Below are positions 10,957-22,863 of a stretch of 64,000 nt of DNA, one piece after another. The stretch lies in the NCBI GenBank assembly GCA_030549495.1, contig JAUIRK010000913.1:186001-250000 (forward strand), read 5' to 3'. The translations under genes were made by a program, and so were the position numbers. Every line of letters begins with the position of its first letter. Positions within the stretch are counted from its first letter, which is position 1. Source of the stretch: Nectonema munidae (Eukaryota > Nematomorpha > Nectonematoida > Nectonematidae). The notes beneath the pieces were generated by a model. The model saw nothing but the letters and a program-made list of their open reading frames with translations, made no database searches and was not told the DNA's origin.

Positions 10957-13319
10957 CACTGGTCAACACAATATTTTTGGCAGGCAAAGTGAGACTGGTT
11001 TCTGGGGTTTTCAAGGGCGCTGAATCCGAATCTGACATTTGTTTTTTCAAGTTGGCTCTAGTTTTGGAGATATCACAGGGGGGTCGTTCGTCTGAAATCA
11101 CCCATTCGCGACCATAACTAAACGTACAAAAAACGGCTAAATAGTGCAAAAATGTCAGATATTGATTTTTATGATAATCTAAAACCACAAAGACAGTGTA
11201 AAATCTCAATCTAACAAGTTAAGTTAGATATAACATCATTTCATTTATCCTATAATAACTGAACACTTTTCATAGATTTCGAGAATATACAAAAAATTTG
11301 CTAAAAATTTACTGAATTTTAATGCAAAGCATTTATTATACACTAGATTCTTAGTTACAATGAACACACAAAACAATATTTTATTCACAAAAGTGAAATT
11401 GACGTTTATACGATTTTCGCTTGTGAGCAACTTTCGGACAGTCTCTCAAAAGGTTCCAGCAGTAGTCTGCCATCATGTGCTCATCCCATTTGCCTTGATA
11501 CCTCTCTTCCATTGTTTTGATGTCTTGATGGAATCTCTCCTTGCTCCTCACTGTAATCACCAAGATTACCAGGAAATCTGTCGAGGTGGCTAAACAAGAA
11601 ATGAACTTTAATGCTCACATTTGCCCCTAGTTTTTCGTATGCAGTAAGCATCTTACGGACCAATTGCTTGTAATTATCAGCTTTGTGATTTCCCAAAAAG
11701 TTTGTCACTACATCTGTGAAGGACACCCAAGCATTTAACTCAACCCTGTTCATATGATTAGTGAAGTCAGAATCCCTCATGAGCGTTCGAATCTGAGGTC
11801 ATCGAAGATGCCACCTTTAGCTTTTTGATGGAAAGACCTGGAAATTGCCTGCATATGTACTTGAAGCAATCCCCATCTTTGTTCAACGCCTTAACAAACT
11901 GCTTCATGAGCCCTAGTTTTATGTGCATGGAGGGAAGATGATTCTATCCCTGGGTACAAAGGCTCATTGATGACGTTGGCTGTGCCGACTTCGAGACTTT
12001 CTCGTTCTGCCAGTTCTCCCTTCTCCAGTGCTGGTTTCTTGCTCTGCTATCCCACAAACAAAGAAAGCAGGGATACTTTGTGTACCCACTTTGCTGACCA
12101 AGCAGAAAATTCACCATTTTCAAGTCCACACAAATCAGCCATTTATGAGTGTTGTAATTTAGTTTTTCAAGAACAAATTGGATACCATCATACTCTTCTT
12201 TCATCTTGGTAGAATGGCCAATTGGTACAGGAGCAAACTTATTGCATTATGAAAAGTACAACTTTTAGACTTGATTTCGAGCTATCTATAAAGAGACGCA
12301 ATCTTTATATGAGAGATCCCATGAGTTAAGAAGTGCAAAACGTCATTAAAAGAAGGTCATCTTCTTTAGAAAGAAAAAGCAAGCTGCCTTCCCTTGTCTA
12401 TAGTATGTTACTTTTGTGCAGATCAAGAATGTTTTTTCTTGGAGTCGGATCAAAACTTCAGACTCCCTTGAAAAAAAGGTCTCGCACTAGGTCATTAAGT
12501 TCAGATTGATTGAAAAGCTGAGGGCCATTTGAGGGTTCTTCATAGTCACTACAGCTATCACCACTTGATATTGAAAGATCAGCTGGAATCTCTTCGGTTT
12601 CATCGATTTCAGGCAATGTGAAAACAGACAGTAGATCCTCAGAGTGCGCAACAGGAGGATAGCAAATCCAGGCTGGATACTGCAATTTGCTTTTTGTTTA
12701 AACCCCGTATATCATTGATAAGAAGTAGCAGTCATCAAAATATTCTTGGCTCTCTCCACACCATTGGTAAGAACTTCAACTTCAGCTTACCATTGGTCCA
12801 ACCCGAGACTTTCTAAAGGTTTTGACACCATATGTGGGGCCCAAGACTTATCTTGGTCACCTAGTTTCATATCGAAGTATGCTTTGTACGCCCTCTTGAC
12901 AAAGTCTGTAATATTCCTCTTTTGTTGTGCCATCATATACTGTCCACAGATGTAACAAAAGACATCCAGTTCATATCTACAACGTCTTTTAGAAGAACTC
13001 ATTTCTCTCTGGAACTCATTTTCAACTCTGAATAAAAAAGGAAAAGAATTAAAAAGAAAATTCTTAAATACTGTTTTAAAAACACTACATACATAATAAT
13101 TATTATGTATTTTCTGATATTATTATTTACTGCTTCTATATTGAAGTATTTCAGGGAGAATTTTAGCAGTTTAGGCTTATTTGAGGCTATCAGTATCTTC
13201 TAAACTAGAGCCAATCAGACAAAACCAATGTTATATTCGTAATCAGCGACCTTCAAAACCCCAGAAAACACTCCTAGATGGTCTGCCAAAGAAAAAAAAT
13301 AAAAATTTGTTGACCAGTG
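10957..13319 (-). mobile_element. Unclassified cut-and-paste transposon with CACTGG ends
   Basis: The element encodes, on the minus strand from about 13002 to 11381, broken frames of a protein I know only as an uncharacterised protein repeated in arthropod genomes. Recognised blocks in order: FCYICGQYMMAQQKRNITDF near 12960, SELNDLVRDL near 12500, GYTKYPCFLCLWDSRARNQH near 12060, WVSFTDVVTNFLGNHKADNY near 11720, and FHQDIKTMEERYQGKW then MMADYCWNLLRD near 11470. Imperfect inverted repeats of over 100 bp flank it: left from 10957 (CACTGGTCAACA), right ending at 13319 (TGTTGACCAGTG). Both continue with similar words (TTCTGGGGTTTT; TTGGCTCTAGTTT). A TTA sits directly outside each end (10954-10956 and 13320-13322). 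Several frameshifts and stops make it non-functional. CACTG ends and a 3-bp duplication recall CMC/EnSpm elements, but that placement is inference. Confidence 0.8.
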
Positions 13320-13825
13320 TTATAGGATGTAGTGATCATTCGAAGATAAGATAAGAGAAGAAAAGAGGGAATGCAGACTTTCGAATCAAGCATCATGCCA
13401 AGCTGCTCTGAAATTCCTATCAAACATATTTTACAGACGATGCGTGAGAACTATATAATAATAATAATTAATCCATTGTTTCAATATGCACACAATAAGT
13501 AAGCAATGTTTATCACAGTGTCTTTTCCTTGTAGTATTTTTGAGCAAACCCAAGTATTTCGTAAAAGTTTATTTTAACTTTTTAAAGTTTTTTTTAATTT
13601 GATATTTTTAAATTTATTTATTTTATACTTAATTAAAAATTTAGAGAAAAAAATTTATAGTAAAAATTATTATATTTCAAGTCTAACAAAATCTGAGATT
13701 AAAGATCAGCTAAAATGCAAGGAAAGGGAATATAAATATATTTGGAAGGAAAATAAATAAATTGATATATAATTTTATTAAAAAAATAATAATATTAATT
13801 TTGATTATAAATGAGGATAACATAC

Positions 13826-13886
13826 CTATTGCTCCATTTAAATTTACAAAGATTTCGGCTCTATGATCCAATTTTATATTTAAATC
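13826..13886 (-). CDS. PLOD: PLOD micro-exon: LDHRAEIFVNLNGAI
   Basis: A 61-bp exon of 20 codons plus one G. It reads DLNIKLDHRAEIFVNLNGAI, nearly the family consensus LDHRxxIFQNLNGA. The acceptor follows TTTCTCATAG and the donor is GTATGT. It sits in an intron-rich, very AT-rich stretch between the unclassified transposon and the gutted Tigger elements. Confidence 0.88.
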
Positions 13887-14460
13887 CTATGAGAAAAAAT
13901 TAATAAAATTATTCTTAATGTTACTCATTGGTAAAAAGATTCAAAGAGAAAAAGAAACGTACAAAAACTAAATAAAAAAACTTAGTTCCTCTTCGCAAGT
14001 AATAATCAAATTTGTAATTTCACGTTAATAAGAAATTAACTAGTACATGAAAGTATGAAAATAATTTTGAAGTATGTTCATTGGAAAAAAACGTAAATTA
14101 TACAATTTATCTTCGAAAATATTAAGGGCAGCCGGAATTTGAACACAAGACTTCCACAAATTGAAATTTATGCTTCACCTGCCCGTATGCACTTCAAAAA
14201 AAGTTTAGGGTGTCTTAAGAACTTTGTCAAAATCTTTAACAAAAATAAACTCACCTTCAGTACTTTAGGATCGATAAAGTAAAATTTATGCAACTTTAAT
14301 ATTATTGATTAATTATTATTACAAAAATCAATTATAGAAATATAATAAAACATTTGAAAATAAAATGAGAATTTGTTTATAATTATTATTTAAAAAAAAA
14401 GTTTTATTCTAAATTTATAACACTTTTAAAATGAACATTTAGTTTTTCATACTATTAAAG

Positions 14461-15130
14461 AATGAATTCAAAAAGAAAAGCTACGTTAATAGAAAATAAA
14501 AGTAAAGTAAGATGGAAAGCAATAACTTTAGAATCAAATAAAAGTAAAGTAAGACGGAAAGCAATAACTTTAGAATCAAAGAACATGAAAAAGGTTCGTC
14601 TGTTAAGGAATTATCAATAAATTTAAATGGCATCTTCATCTATTAGTACAATATTAGATCAAAAAGAAAACTACAAAAATAGACAGGTTAGGGAGAGCAG
14701 AAAAAGACAAGTTTAATTCCTTGAACTGAAAATCTACTATTAACTTGAATACTCAAACGAGGCTTCATATCCCACTTAGTCAAGTTATAATTTGTAATGA
14801 AGCGAATTTCTTCATGATAACAAAGATGAGGTTACATTTGAAGAGTTGTTAGAAATGGAGTTTTGTAAAAAAAGAAATGAAAATAAAGAAACATATGAAA
14901 CAAAAATTTCCAAAAAAAATAAATGAAGTTTTTTTCTTATTGAGAAAGCAATTAACCTTTTCAAAGAGCAAAATGCTAACTTAGAACTAAGTTCAACAAT
15001 TACTGAAAATATTTCAAAAGCATATAATTGTTACCGTCAAATTAATTGTGAGTTGAAGAGGAAATTTCTCGAACAGAAAACTATAGATAGGTTTCTAATA
15101 AAAGAAAAATGTGTGAACAAAAAATAAATA
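14461..15130 (+). mobile_element. Internally deleted Tigger-like transposon
   Basis: The plus strand starts MNSKRKATLIENKSKVRWKA, typical of the CENP-B-type helix-turn-helix of Tigger/jerky-like transposases. It continues EHEKGSSVKELS and SSISTILDQKENYKNR in shifting frames, then jumps to a C-terminal tail (AINLFKEQNANLELSST, ELKRKFLEQKTIDRFL). The central DDE domain is absent, so this is a deletion derivative. It lies in the PLOD intron 13887-16155, back to back with a similar minus-strand remnant. Confidence 0.7.
14497..14580 (+). repeat. 42-bp tandem duplication inside the Tigger relic
   Basis: Two adjacent copies with a 42-bp period, differing by one base in the part compared (AAAGTAAAGTAAGAYGGAAA). 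They duplicate 14 codons of the helix-turn-helix region in frame (SKVRWKAITLES / SKVRRKAITLES). Confidence 0.85.
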
Positions 15131-15184
15131 ACTTTTTTTAAATAAAATATTTCATATTTAATTAAAAGAATTTTTTCAATCTAA

Positions 15185-15825
15185 TATGAGAATCAATGTT
15201 GAGAAGGTCGTTTTCATCAAGTTTTCTGAATGAGAATTCAATAACTCATTGACATTTCCTTATCCAAATACATTTGTAATTTCATCAACAATGTCAATTT
15301 GCATGGTGAATTCATTGAAGTTACTGAGGGAGTGTGATAAGATGCTACCCCACACAGCTTTCATGTTGTTCGAAGTAACTTGCACTGTTGATGCATAAAG
15401 AACAGATTTTCCCATTTCTTGGTAGTTCTTTAATTTGGCTAAAATTGTCCTAATCGTAGATTCACTAAGACCAAAGTTTCGTACACTTGTAGAATTTGCA
15501 CCTACACATTCATGATTTTTAATAATTTCAAGTTTTTCTTTTAAACTGATAGCTATTCTGCATTTTTGGATTCATGAGATGTGCAATAATTCTTTCATTT
15601 GCTCATTTTTAAAGGTTTAAATAGGTAAAATATGTATTGGAATAAAAAGTTAAAAAAAAAATAATTAAAAATTTTATTTTCTAAATTTATTTAAAATTCT
15701 TTTATGTTAAAGTGCGTTATTTGAAACCAAAGCGCGCTAACTGAAAAAACAAAAATAAAAAAAATTGAAGTGCTAATTGAATTCGCGTTAATCGAAATGG
15801 CGTTAATCAGGGGTTTCCTGCAGTT
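15185..15825 (-). mobile_element. Second gutted Tigger-like transposon with one TIR
   Basis: Minus-strand frames from about 15570 give AISLKEKLEIIKNHE, RNFGLSESTIRTILAKLKNY and SVLYASTVQVTS, a CENP-B-type DNA-binding domain. They then pass straight to a C-terminal piece (QIDIVDEITNVFG, NVNELLNSHSENLM), so the DDE domain is deleted. At 15715-15825 the minus strand reads CAGGAAACCCCTGATTAACG, then ATTTCGATTAACGCG, the typical Tigger terminal repeat; the opposite terminus was not identified. Confidence 0.65.
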
Positions 15826-16155
15826 GATACAAATTAAGTACAATAGTATAAACATTTCTTCTTAAAAATATTTCATTACTCTTCCAATAATATTGGGAAG
15901 TTCTATATAATAAAAAAAAATTCCAAACATTAGCGCAACAATGTTTCGTGTAAGTGCTTGCATTCACTTAAAATCGCATGCGAGATGCATATTGTAAATT
16001 CGGCAGTTCTGTTGATTCACCATTAGCGCATAAAGTCTTCAAACGGCCGGTAAAATTTTTTCTTTGAGTAAATTGACTAGTCCTTTGATTCGGGTTTCCC
16101 AGACAGCGTATATATCAAAGGTAAAACGCAAAGTTGAAATTTTGAGAAAAAATAC

Positions 16156-16289
16156 TTTATTTTTTAAAGAAGAGAGATATCTTTGTGTGTAAAACAATTG
16201 ATCATCATCATCATCTTTCAATTTTGAAACATCACTCTCTCCTTTCGAAGATAACATTTCATTAATTTTATCCGCATATCCAATATAGG
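16156..16289 (-). CDS. PLOD: PLOD exon: YIGYA to DDDDDQLFYT
   Basis: Two bases plus 44 codons. The translation is YIGYADKINEMLSSKGESDV, an acidic run KDDDDDQLFYT, then QRYLSSLKNK. YIGYA and the poly-Asp DDDDQLFYT motif are conserved in the PLOD glycosyltransferase domain, where the Asp run helps sugar-donor handling. The donor is the weak GTATTT. The frame stays open for 40 more codons into the intron, but those residues do not resemble PLOD and the next exon continues exactly from this donor. The Asp run is encoded by a short GAT repeat. Confidence 0.88.
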
Positions 16290-18429
16290 CTTAAAAAACA
16301 TCGTTAAAAACAAAATATAAATTTATAATTGTAAAAAGATGATAACTTTAGGATACACACATCTTTTTAAGTTTTATACATTTTAATATACTTTTTCAGT
16401 AATTTATAAAGTTTAAAATCCTACCAGGCTATTATAATAAAGGCAAATAAAATTTAACATAACTTGTGTTAGACACTTAGCTACAGTAAATGAATTCCTC
16501 ACAGTAAACCTAAAAATTTTTCATCCAGGAAATAAAATGTACATTGTTTTTAGATTTTTTAAAGTCAAGGTATCATTTATGACTGATAAACATGTTAGTT
16601 TCCATGAGGGACAAATTCCTTGTAGCAGTAAAATTATATAAAAAATTTTCTTAATCTGTGTTACCTTTAATTAATAGAAAAATGCTTTATTTGTTTTCCA
16701 CATTTTCTCATCGATCCATTTTAACGATTGTTAGTTATGATTTTTTAACTAAAAAATTCTTAAAATTTGGTAATTATATATACAAAAAAAGAAAAATTTG
16801 AATTTTTAAAATAAATACAAAAAAACGTAATTAAAGGGTTATGTGGTCAAGACACACTTTTACAAACTGTCACTCTCAAACAGTGGTCCTGAAAGCGGTA
16901 GCGAACGCCTCTATATAGGCGTTTTAGATTTCTCAGGAGGTCGGGTTGAAATTTACGCATAACTAAAATTTTGAATAAATTTTTTTCTTGATGAATTTTG
17001 GCTAATTTATAAGAAAATTTTAAAATTTCGAATATGATTTTCATAATATTTAACGTTATATAATTTTTTTAATTTGATGCTTAGAACAAATGTCAATTTC
17101 ATAATAAAAAGGGATTGGGTATGACCTGAACAAAGAATTTACTCCATGTTTTACTAAGAAATTAAATATTACATTAACCATTATTAAAACTAATATGTGT
17201 AATTTTAGAACGAAATTAAAATCAGATTCATATTTTATGCTCAAATATTCTTCTTTTCAAATTTTATTATATTATCCTATGTGTGTTTTTTCCAAGAAGT
17301 TTGGATTTAGTTGGAAGAAGAAAAACTTACATAAATAATAAAATTCTAGCTTAAATTTATCTACAATTAATTATAAATCGAAGTTTGAAAAAGAATAAAA
17401 ATTCAAATGGTAACTTTGTTGGAAAATCTACAAGATTTTAAAAATAAATAAAGAGTATACCACAGTCACGCAAATCCAAAAACTCCAAATTGAATTTTTG
17501 GGAACTTCACATTTCGAAAATAACTCTTCAACTATTCTATGAATATTAGTTGTAGAAAAAATTCCTAACTAGAAACAACTAAGAAAAGACCATAGCATTT
17601 TATTCCAAAAGCAACAAATAAATTAAAAGCACGCAGTACATCCTTTTATAACGTTGTTTAGCAAAAACTGTCATAATTGATATTTTAGGATTCAGCATAC
17701 TAAAATTATATAAAAACAGATAAAATTATTAAAACAATTCGCAAAAATTTTAATTTTAAAGGCCTGTGTAATGTTAGTGTATCACAAAACGATTTTACTA
17801 TCGTTTTACGTTGTCTCACACCGAAATGACAGGCGAAGGAATGTCTAAGGGGAAAAAAGGGAATGTAAATAAAACCAAATGAAGTAGAAATCAAAGGGAT
17901 AGAGATATGAAAAAGCAACATTGAAAGACCGATCCAAATTGGCAAAAACATAAATTTTAAATGGGAGTATTCTTCACAAAATAGTGGCAGTGTTAGGGTG
18001 GAAATGTTTACGGATTAAGGCTTTTTAGAACTGAAAGAAATAAAAAAATAATAGGCATAATTGAAAGTAGATTTTGTTATTCATATAAATAATCTTGGAA
18101 TAAAAAATTCTATGTTAAAAGCCTATTTGTTTAAATAGACCTCAATTTTAAAAAATTTATTTCAATAAGAATCTCAGAATGCATACCTACAATCATTTAT
18201 TTCTGAAGTATAAATTATGGTTCATTTTCTATAAATTAAGAAAGTTATTTTGAGTTATCCAAATAAAAAGGTCTAAAACTATGGTTTATAGAAGTTCAGA
18301 AAATGCTACTTCTAATATATGAATGTTTATAATGATGATGAAGACTTTAAACTTGGAACATATTTTTTCTTATAGTTTTCTAGAATTTTGACAGCATAAA
18401 AAATTCATATTCAAGATCTGATTGGTAGA
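16290..18429. other. Intronic AT-rich stretch, nothing recognised
   Basis: PLOD intron between the exons at 16156 and 18736. The minus-strand frames at 16847-17044, 17056-17244 and 17706-17951 show no family resemblance and are probably chance. Confidence 0.4.
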
Positions 18430-18490
18430 TGGCACAAGTGGTTGAAGTGTAGAGTCTAGATTGGGTCGTAGGGGTTCAATTCTCCATGTT
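18430..18490 (+). repeat. tRNA-like sequence (SINE head or tRNA relic)
   Basis: A box A-like TGGCACAAGTGG at 18430-18441 is followed about 32 bp later by a box B-like GGTTCAATTC at 18473-18482. Order and spacing fit an RNA polymerase III internal promoter of a tRNA-Ser/Leu-like gene, but no complete cloverleaf is evident. Confidence 0.45.
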
Positions 18491-18735
18491 GAAATCGCTA
18501 TCATTTCTCGAGTTAAAATCTTTACCTCAGATGCGAAACCGAAGACTAAAAAATCAAAGCATGACAATACTCTAAATAGAACGGTAAAATAGGACGCTTA
18601 TTCGACTAGCTTCGTTAATACACACTTGGTAATAGCGAATATACAATTCGAATTGCAAAAATCTTACTCGTAATTTCTTACTATCGTTTTCCTTGGAGTC
18701 TTTTAAATTTAAAACGAAAGTTAAGGAAAACTTAC

Positions 18736-18787
18736 CTCCTGAATTTAAAAATCTAAATTCTTTCTTTCCTACTTCAGGATAGTGATT
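18736..18787 (-). CDS. PLOD: PLOD micro-exon: HYPEVGKKEFRFLNSG
   Basis: A 52-bp exon of 17 codons plus one G. It reads NHYPEVGKKEFRFLNSG, matching the family segment KYPxVxxGKRFLNSG. It is flanked by a clean TTTTTTTAG acceptor and a consensus GTAAGT donor. The trailing G joins CC of the next exon to make Ala, giving NSG-A-YIGYA as in other PLODs. It is too short for any ORF filter and is supported only by similarity, splice sites and phase. Confidence 0.88.
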
Positions 18788-19376
18788 CTAAAAAAAATAA
18801 GAAATATCAGCAAAATTTTAACACACGATATAATTCAGTAAAATTACCGCAGAAACAAATGATATATAGCAAGTAAGATTTTGGTGCCTTCTATTTTTCT
18901 AGCCTAGCTCAATAAAAAGACAAGAATTTTTCATCTACAAGTCAAGTACACACACTCTACTTCAAATGAAGAGTAAACAATTTGAAGTTTTCCTATTTCA
19001 TCATATATTGATTATAATTATTAGTAATAAATTCAAAATAGTTACTATAACTTACTGTAATAAATTCAAAATTAAAGGATAAAGTTATCCTTTTTTTAAC
19101 AAATTGAAGGAGAAAACAAAATTAAAGTTTCAATTTTTGAAAATATTTACAAATAAACTTTATAGTGGTTGATAAAAAACTTATGCATACTTTTATACCA
19201 CCACTTTAACACTCTGGATATTATAACTTTTAGAGATGAATTATTTTTAGTCAAAATTTACTACTCTAAACCTTAGATACATAGAAAATGGGTTATTATA
19301 CCAAAAATTAGAGCAATTATATATTTAGTGAAACTTGATATGGTGACGTTGAACACTCAACACATAGTTATAATAC

Positions 19377-19460
19377 CCCTAAAACAGATGTCCAGCCCAT
19401 GGCCAGCGGGTCACATTGCGACCCATTTAATCTTTGTATGCGATCTACATATATAATGCA
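19377..19460. repeat. hAT-type terminal-repeat-like fragment
   Basis: The run CAGATGTCCAGCCCATGG, then CCAGCGGGTCACATTGCGAC, resembles the ends of hAT MITEs (CAGGGGTCCxxxxCCxxGGCC). No partner end or 8-bp duplication was found. A similar end-like sequence, CAGGGTTTCTCAAAAGTAGG, lies at about 23907. Confidence 0.35.
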
Positions 19461-20805
19461 ATTTTTGAGGATCTAATTTTTAATATTTGTGTCAAATAAA
19501 AATTTTAAGTATAGAGTTTACGTTATGTAGCAAACATATGTAATTTTAAAAATGACGGGAGTAATTTATATTTTTTTTAGAGAATCATTTAAATTTTTGT
19601 TGTATTAGTTTGATGTGTTGTGTTGAACATGCTTTTGCTCACAGGTGATATTTTAAAAGGTGTTTTTACTTACATTTATTGGTGACGATTAGTTTGTGAA
19701 AAGTATGTATTTTATTTCATATATATTTTGTTCGTATTCAAAACGTCCAACTTATATAAAATAACTAAAGTAACAAGATATTAAAATATATTAAGCCTGA
19801 TGATTTAGTTTTTATCATGTTTTCACGAAATATAATCGAAAATATAGTAATTTTAAAATGTTTGAAAATTCAAAATGTAGACTAAAATAAACATAAAATT
19901 CAATGAAAATCTATACTCTTTAGCAAAAATTAACTTATAAGTTAATATAGTTATGAACAGTAATTTTTATAAGTTAATAATATTCAGTAAATCTCCTATT
20001 GAAGTTAACAAAATGTCATTTTGATTGCCGACGCAATCTACTATAATCATATTTTCTTCTATAAATGTAGTCAACCCTCGTTTAATCCATTTAAAAAACC
20101 GGAAACCTCAAAAAGGAACCATTTTGACGTCAAATTTTATGGTGTTAAATGGCACAATATTACTGAAATATTACCAATATAACTCAAAATATTTTACCAA
20201 ATACGTCAAATGCTTATAATTGTATTAAAAAATGTTGATCTTATTATCCTTCCAGCATTCATATGTGAACCCATCACAAAAAAGTTTTTACATGTCTGCC
20301 CTAAAACATAGAGATCATAAAGATTTTTTTTCAACAACACACTAATTTTACATCATTGTCTTTCCAATACCAAAAAAACGTGGAACAATTAAGACATTTT
20401 TACTGGAATTGGGTTTTTACTTTATAAGTGTGGCATATATTTTAAACATTGCCAAAAACCTCACTCAATTGATTGTCAATGCCACATTAAACATTACCAA
20501 CAACACCAATTACTATCAACGTCTTAAGTTAAACACATACATATAGTCTAACAACTCTTAATAGATGGTCAATTACATGCACACTTATCGTTACTTGTTG
20601 AAAGTAAACCCGACCTTGTTTTAAATAAACCTTCGTTACTACTTACTTATTACACTTGAATCAATCAATAATTTAATTTAGATACATAGTGATCGTTGAA
20701 AACGATATATTTTGTTTATTAGTTATACATTCATATATGTCGCGTTGTTTTTATTTGGTTAGCTCATGTTGTCTTGCAAGACTATTGATAATAAACAAAG
20801 AATAC
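19461..20805. other. Intronic AT-rich stretch
   Basis: PLOD intron. A Tigger-end-like run (CCCTCGTTTAATCCATTT) occurs at about 20073, but no partner was seen. Nothing else was recognised. Confidence 0.35.
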
Positions 20806-20920
20806 CATAAGAGAAATGTCAGGCCAGCAAAAAACTTCGGCCGAAAAGAGAACATCGGTCTCGAATCTCTTAAACTTCGAGAGAAGAGTTGTAGGAGAAG
20901 CGGTAAAAACGACATCATAA
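20806..20920 (-). CDS. PLOD: PLOD exon: YDVVF metal motif to FSAEVFCWPD
   Basis: One base plus 38 codons. The translation starts YDVVFTASPTTLLSKFKRF and continues TDVLFSAEVFCWPDISLM. Together with the previous exon it forms VDAYDVV, equivalent to the DxxD motif that binds Mn2+ and UDP-sugar in vertebrate LH3 (usually DSYDV). FSAExFCWPD is a hallmark of the family. The acceptor is TTTTTAAG and the donor is GTATTC, in phase 0. An open frame on the opposite strand over this exon is only a shadow. Confidence 0.9.
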
Positions 20921-21127
20921 CTTAAAAATAAAGCATTATTAAATTAGTTGAACTAAAATCAAAATTCGAAACTTTTTTAAAAATGAAATTAAAGCCAAGT
21001 GTTGATTTATGTGAATAATGCGCCAAATTCACGTTCTTCCTAGAAATATATAAAGATGAATAAACATAACGAGATAAATAAGACTGATAAAGATCCAGTA
21101 CCAAGAAGTAGAAATAAAAAGGAGAGA

Positions 21128-22620
21128 TGGATATTTGCAATTTAGAATATCGGATCCATGACAGAAAAAGGAAAGGAAATTACGAAAGAGATGGAAAAAA
21201 GGGGCATTGACTTAATGTGCGTTCAGGAAACAAAATGGTGTGGTTATACCGCTAGAGAAATAGGAGAATGGTATAAAATTTTGTATAGTTGAGATTCAAA
21301 TAAAAGAAATGGAGTAGGTATTATTATTTCTGCTAAATGGAAAGAAAATGTAATAGAAGTAAAGAGAAACGGTGACAGGTTGATGGCAATAAAACTAAAA
21401 GGAGAAAAAGAAATATTAACAATTATATCTGCTTACGAACCTAAATCTGGCTGTAAAGAAGATGAAAAGGAAGAGTTTATGATTAATTTTGCGGATATGT
21501 TGGGAAAACGATAGAATGATTATAGGTAGAGATTTGAATGGGCATATGGGAAAGGAAGCTGGTGGTTACAAAAAGATACACGAATTCTTCCGATACGGAA
21601 AAAAATAAAGTAGGTCAAAATATTTTAGAGGTAGCCGAAAGATATGAACTTTTGTATTTATAACATGTAGCAGTGGAGGCAAAACAGTCAGAGACTGCAG
21701 TCATTCCTTGCAGCGATATAGTGAGTCAACATAAGATGGATATCCTGGTTATGTGCATAAACAAAGAAAAGAAGAAAAAGATTAAAAAATTAAGAAAAAT
21801 ATATGGAATTTAATTTAGTGGTGGAAAACACAGATTTAAAAAGGAATGGAATTGATGAGATAGAAGAAATATGGCAAAATCTCAAGCAAACTTTAAGAAA
21901 AGAGAGTGGATATGCACTAGGAAAAAATAAAGCAATAAAAAAGCAGAGAAAGTATGGTGTGCAGTAAGATAGCGGAACATGCGACTATTAGAGACTCACA
22001 ACAACAGGAATTAAATTGTGAAAAAGAAGTAAAAGTAAAAGCGAGTGCAAGCTGGAGCAAATGGAGGGAAGTAAATGCTGTGATAAATGATAGTAGGATA
22101 CCGATGAAATTGAAAGCAAAAATTTATAATACAATGATCAAACCAGCAAAGAAGTATGGATCAAAATGTTGAAACTTGAAAAAGGATAACTTGATCAACA
22201 GAATGACAATGTTAGAAATGATGTTGGGCGTGACTCATAAAGAATGAGGAGGTGAGAATGACAAAAGCGTACTAGCAATAATAGAAAGAAGCTAACTTCG
22301 ATGGTATGGTCATATGCTAAGAAAAGGCGAAAAAGATATTACTCGACAGGTGTTGGAATTACCAGTGACGGAGAAGAGATGCAGAGGACGGCAAGATGAA
22401 TTCGTAAAAAGTATGCAACAACTTGTTTTGAAAAATGAAAATGCCCAAAATAGATGGAAATGGACAAAACGGATCATGGCCAACGACCCCCGACTTGGAG
22501 AAAAGGTGTAGGCGAAGAAGATGCACCAAATATACGATAAAAGAATAGATACTTTAACAATAAGGCACAGAGCCTCATTATATGAGACAACCATAAAGGA
22601 ACATATACGTGGACGTCATC
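21128..22620 (+). mobile_element. RTE-like LINE with endonuclease and 3' end
   Basis: Plus-strand frames read RWIFAI, NIGSMTEKGKEITKEMEK, RGIDLMCVQETKWCGYTARE and KRNGVGIIISAKWKENV, the start of a CFDP2-like apurinic endonuclease. After an internal deletion come ASASWSKWREVNAVINDSRI (21990-22110) and, after a stop, ITRQVLELPVTEKRCRGRQ and FVKSMQQLVLKNENAQNRW (to about 22510), the post-RT tail of this LINE group. The reverse transcriptase core is missing. It lies in the PLOD intron 20921-23449 and belongs to the same broad group as the minus-strand fragment at 1950-3010. Confidence 0.75.
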
Positions 22621-22863
22621 CCAAATTTCAGGGTTAGATTCCAAATTTAATTAAATTTTATCTTTAGTAATCTTGGCTAGAGATTTATTGCAGTTAACAG
22701 AGTCTACACTTGAATATGACCAGAAAAGATTTTTCTAATTTACGAAGTCTAAGGTCGTAACTTGAAGACAAATTTATTTCTAGTTTCAAATTAAATGTGT
22801 TTTCCATCTAGATTTTGTTTAAAAAAATGAATTAATATTTTCGATTAGATTTAACATATATTT

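Noticed and set aside
16039-16156. Extension of the PLOD exon by the open frame below 16156
   Set aside because: The 40 extra codons do not resemble PLOD, while the exon at 13826-13886 continues precisely from the GTATTT donor.
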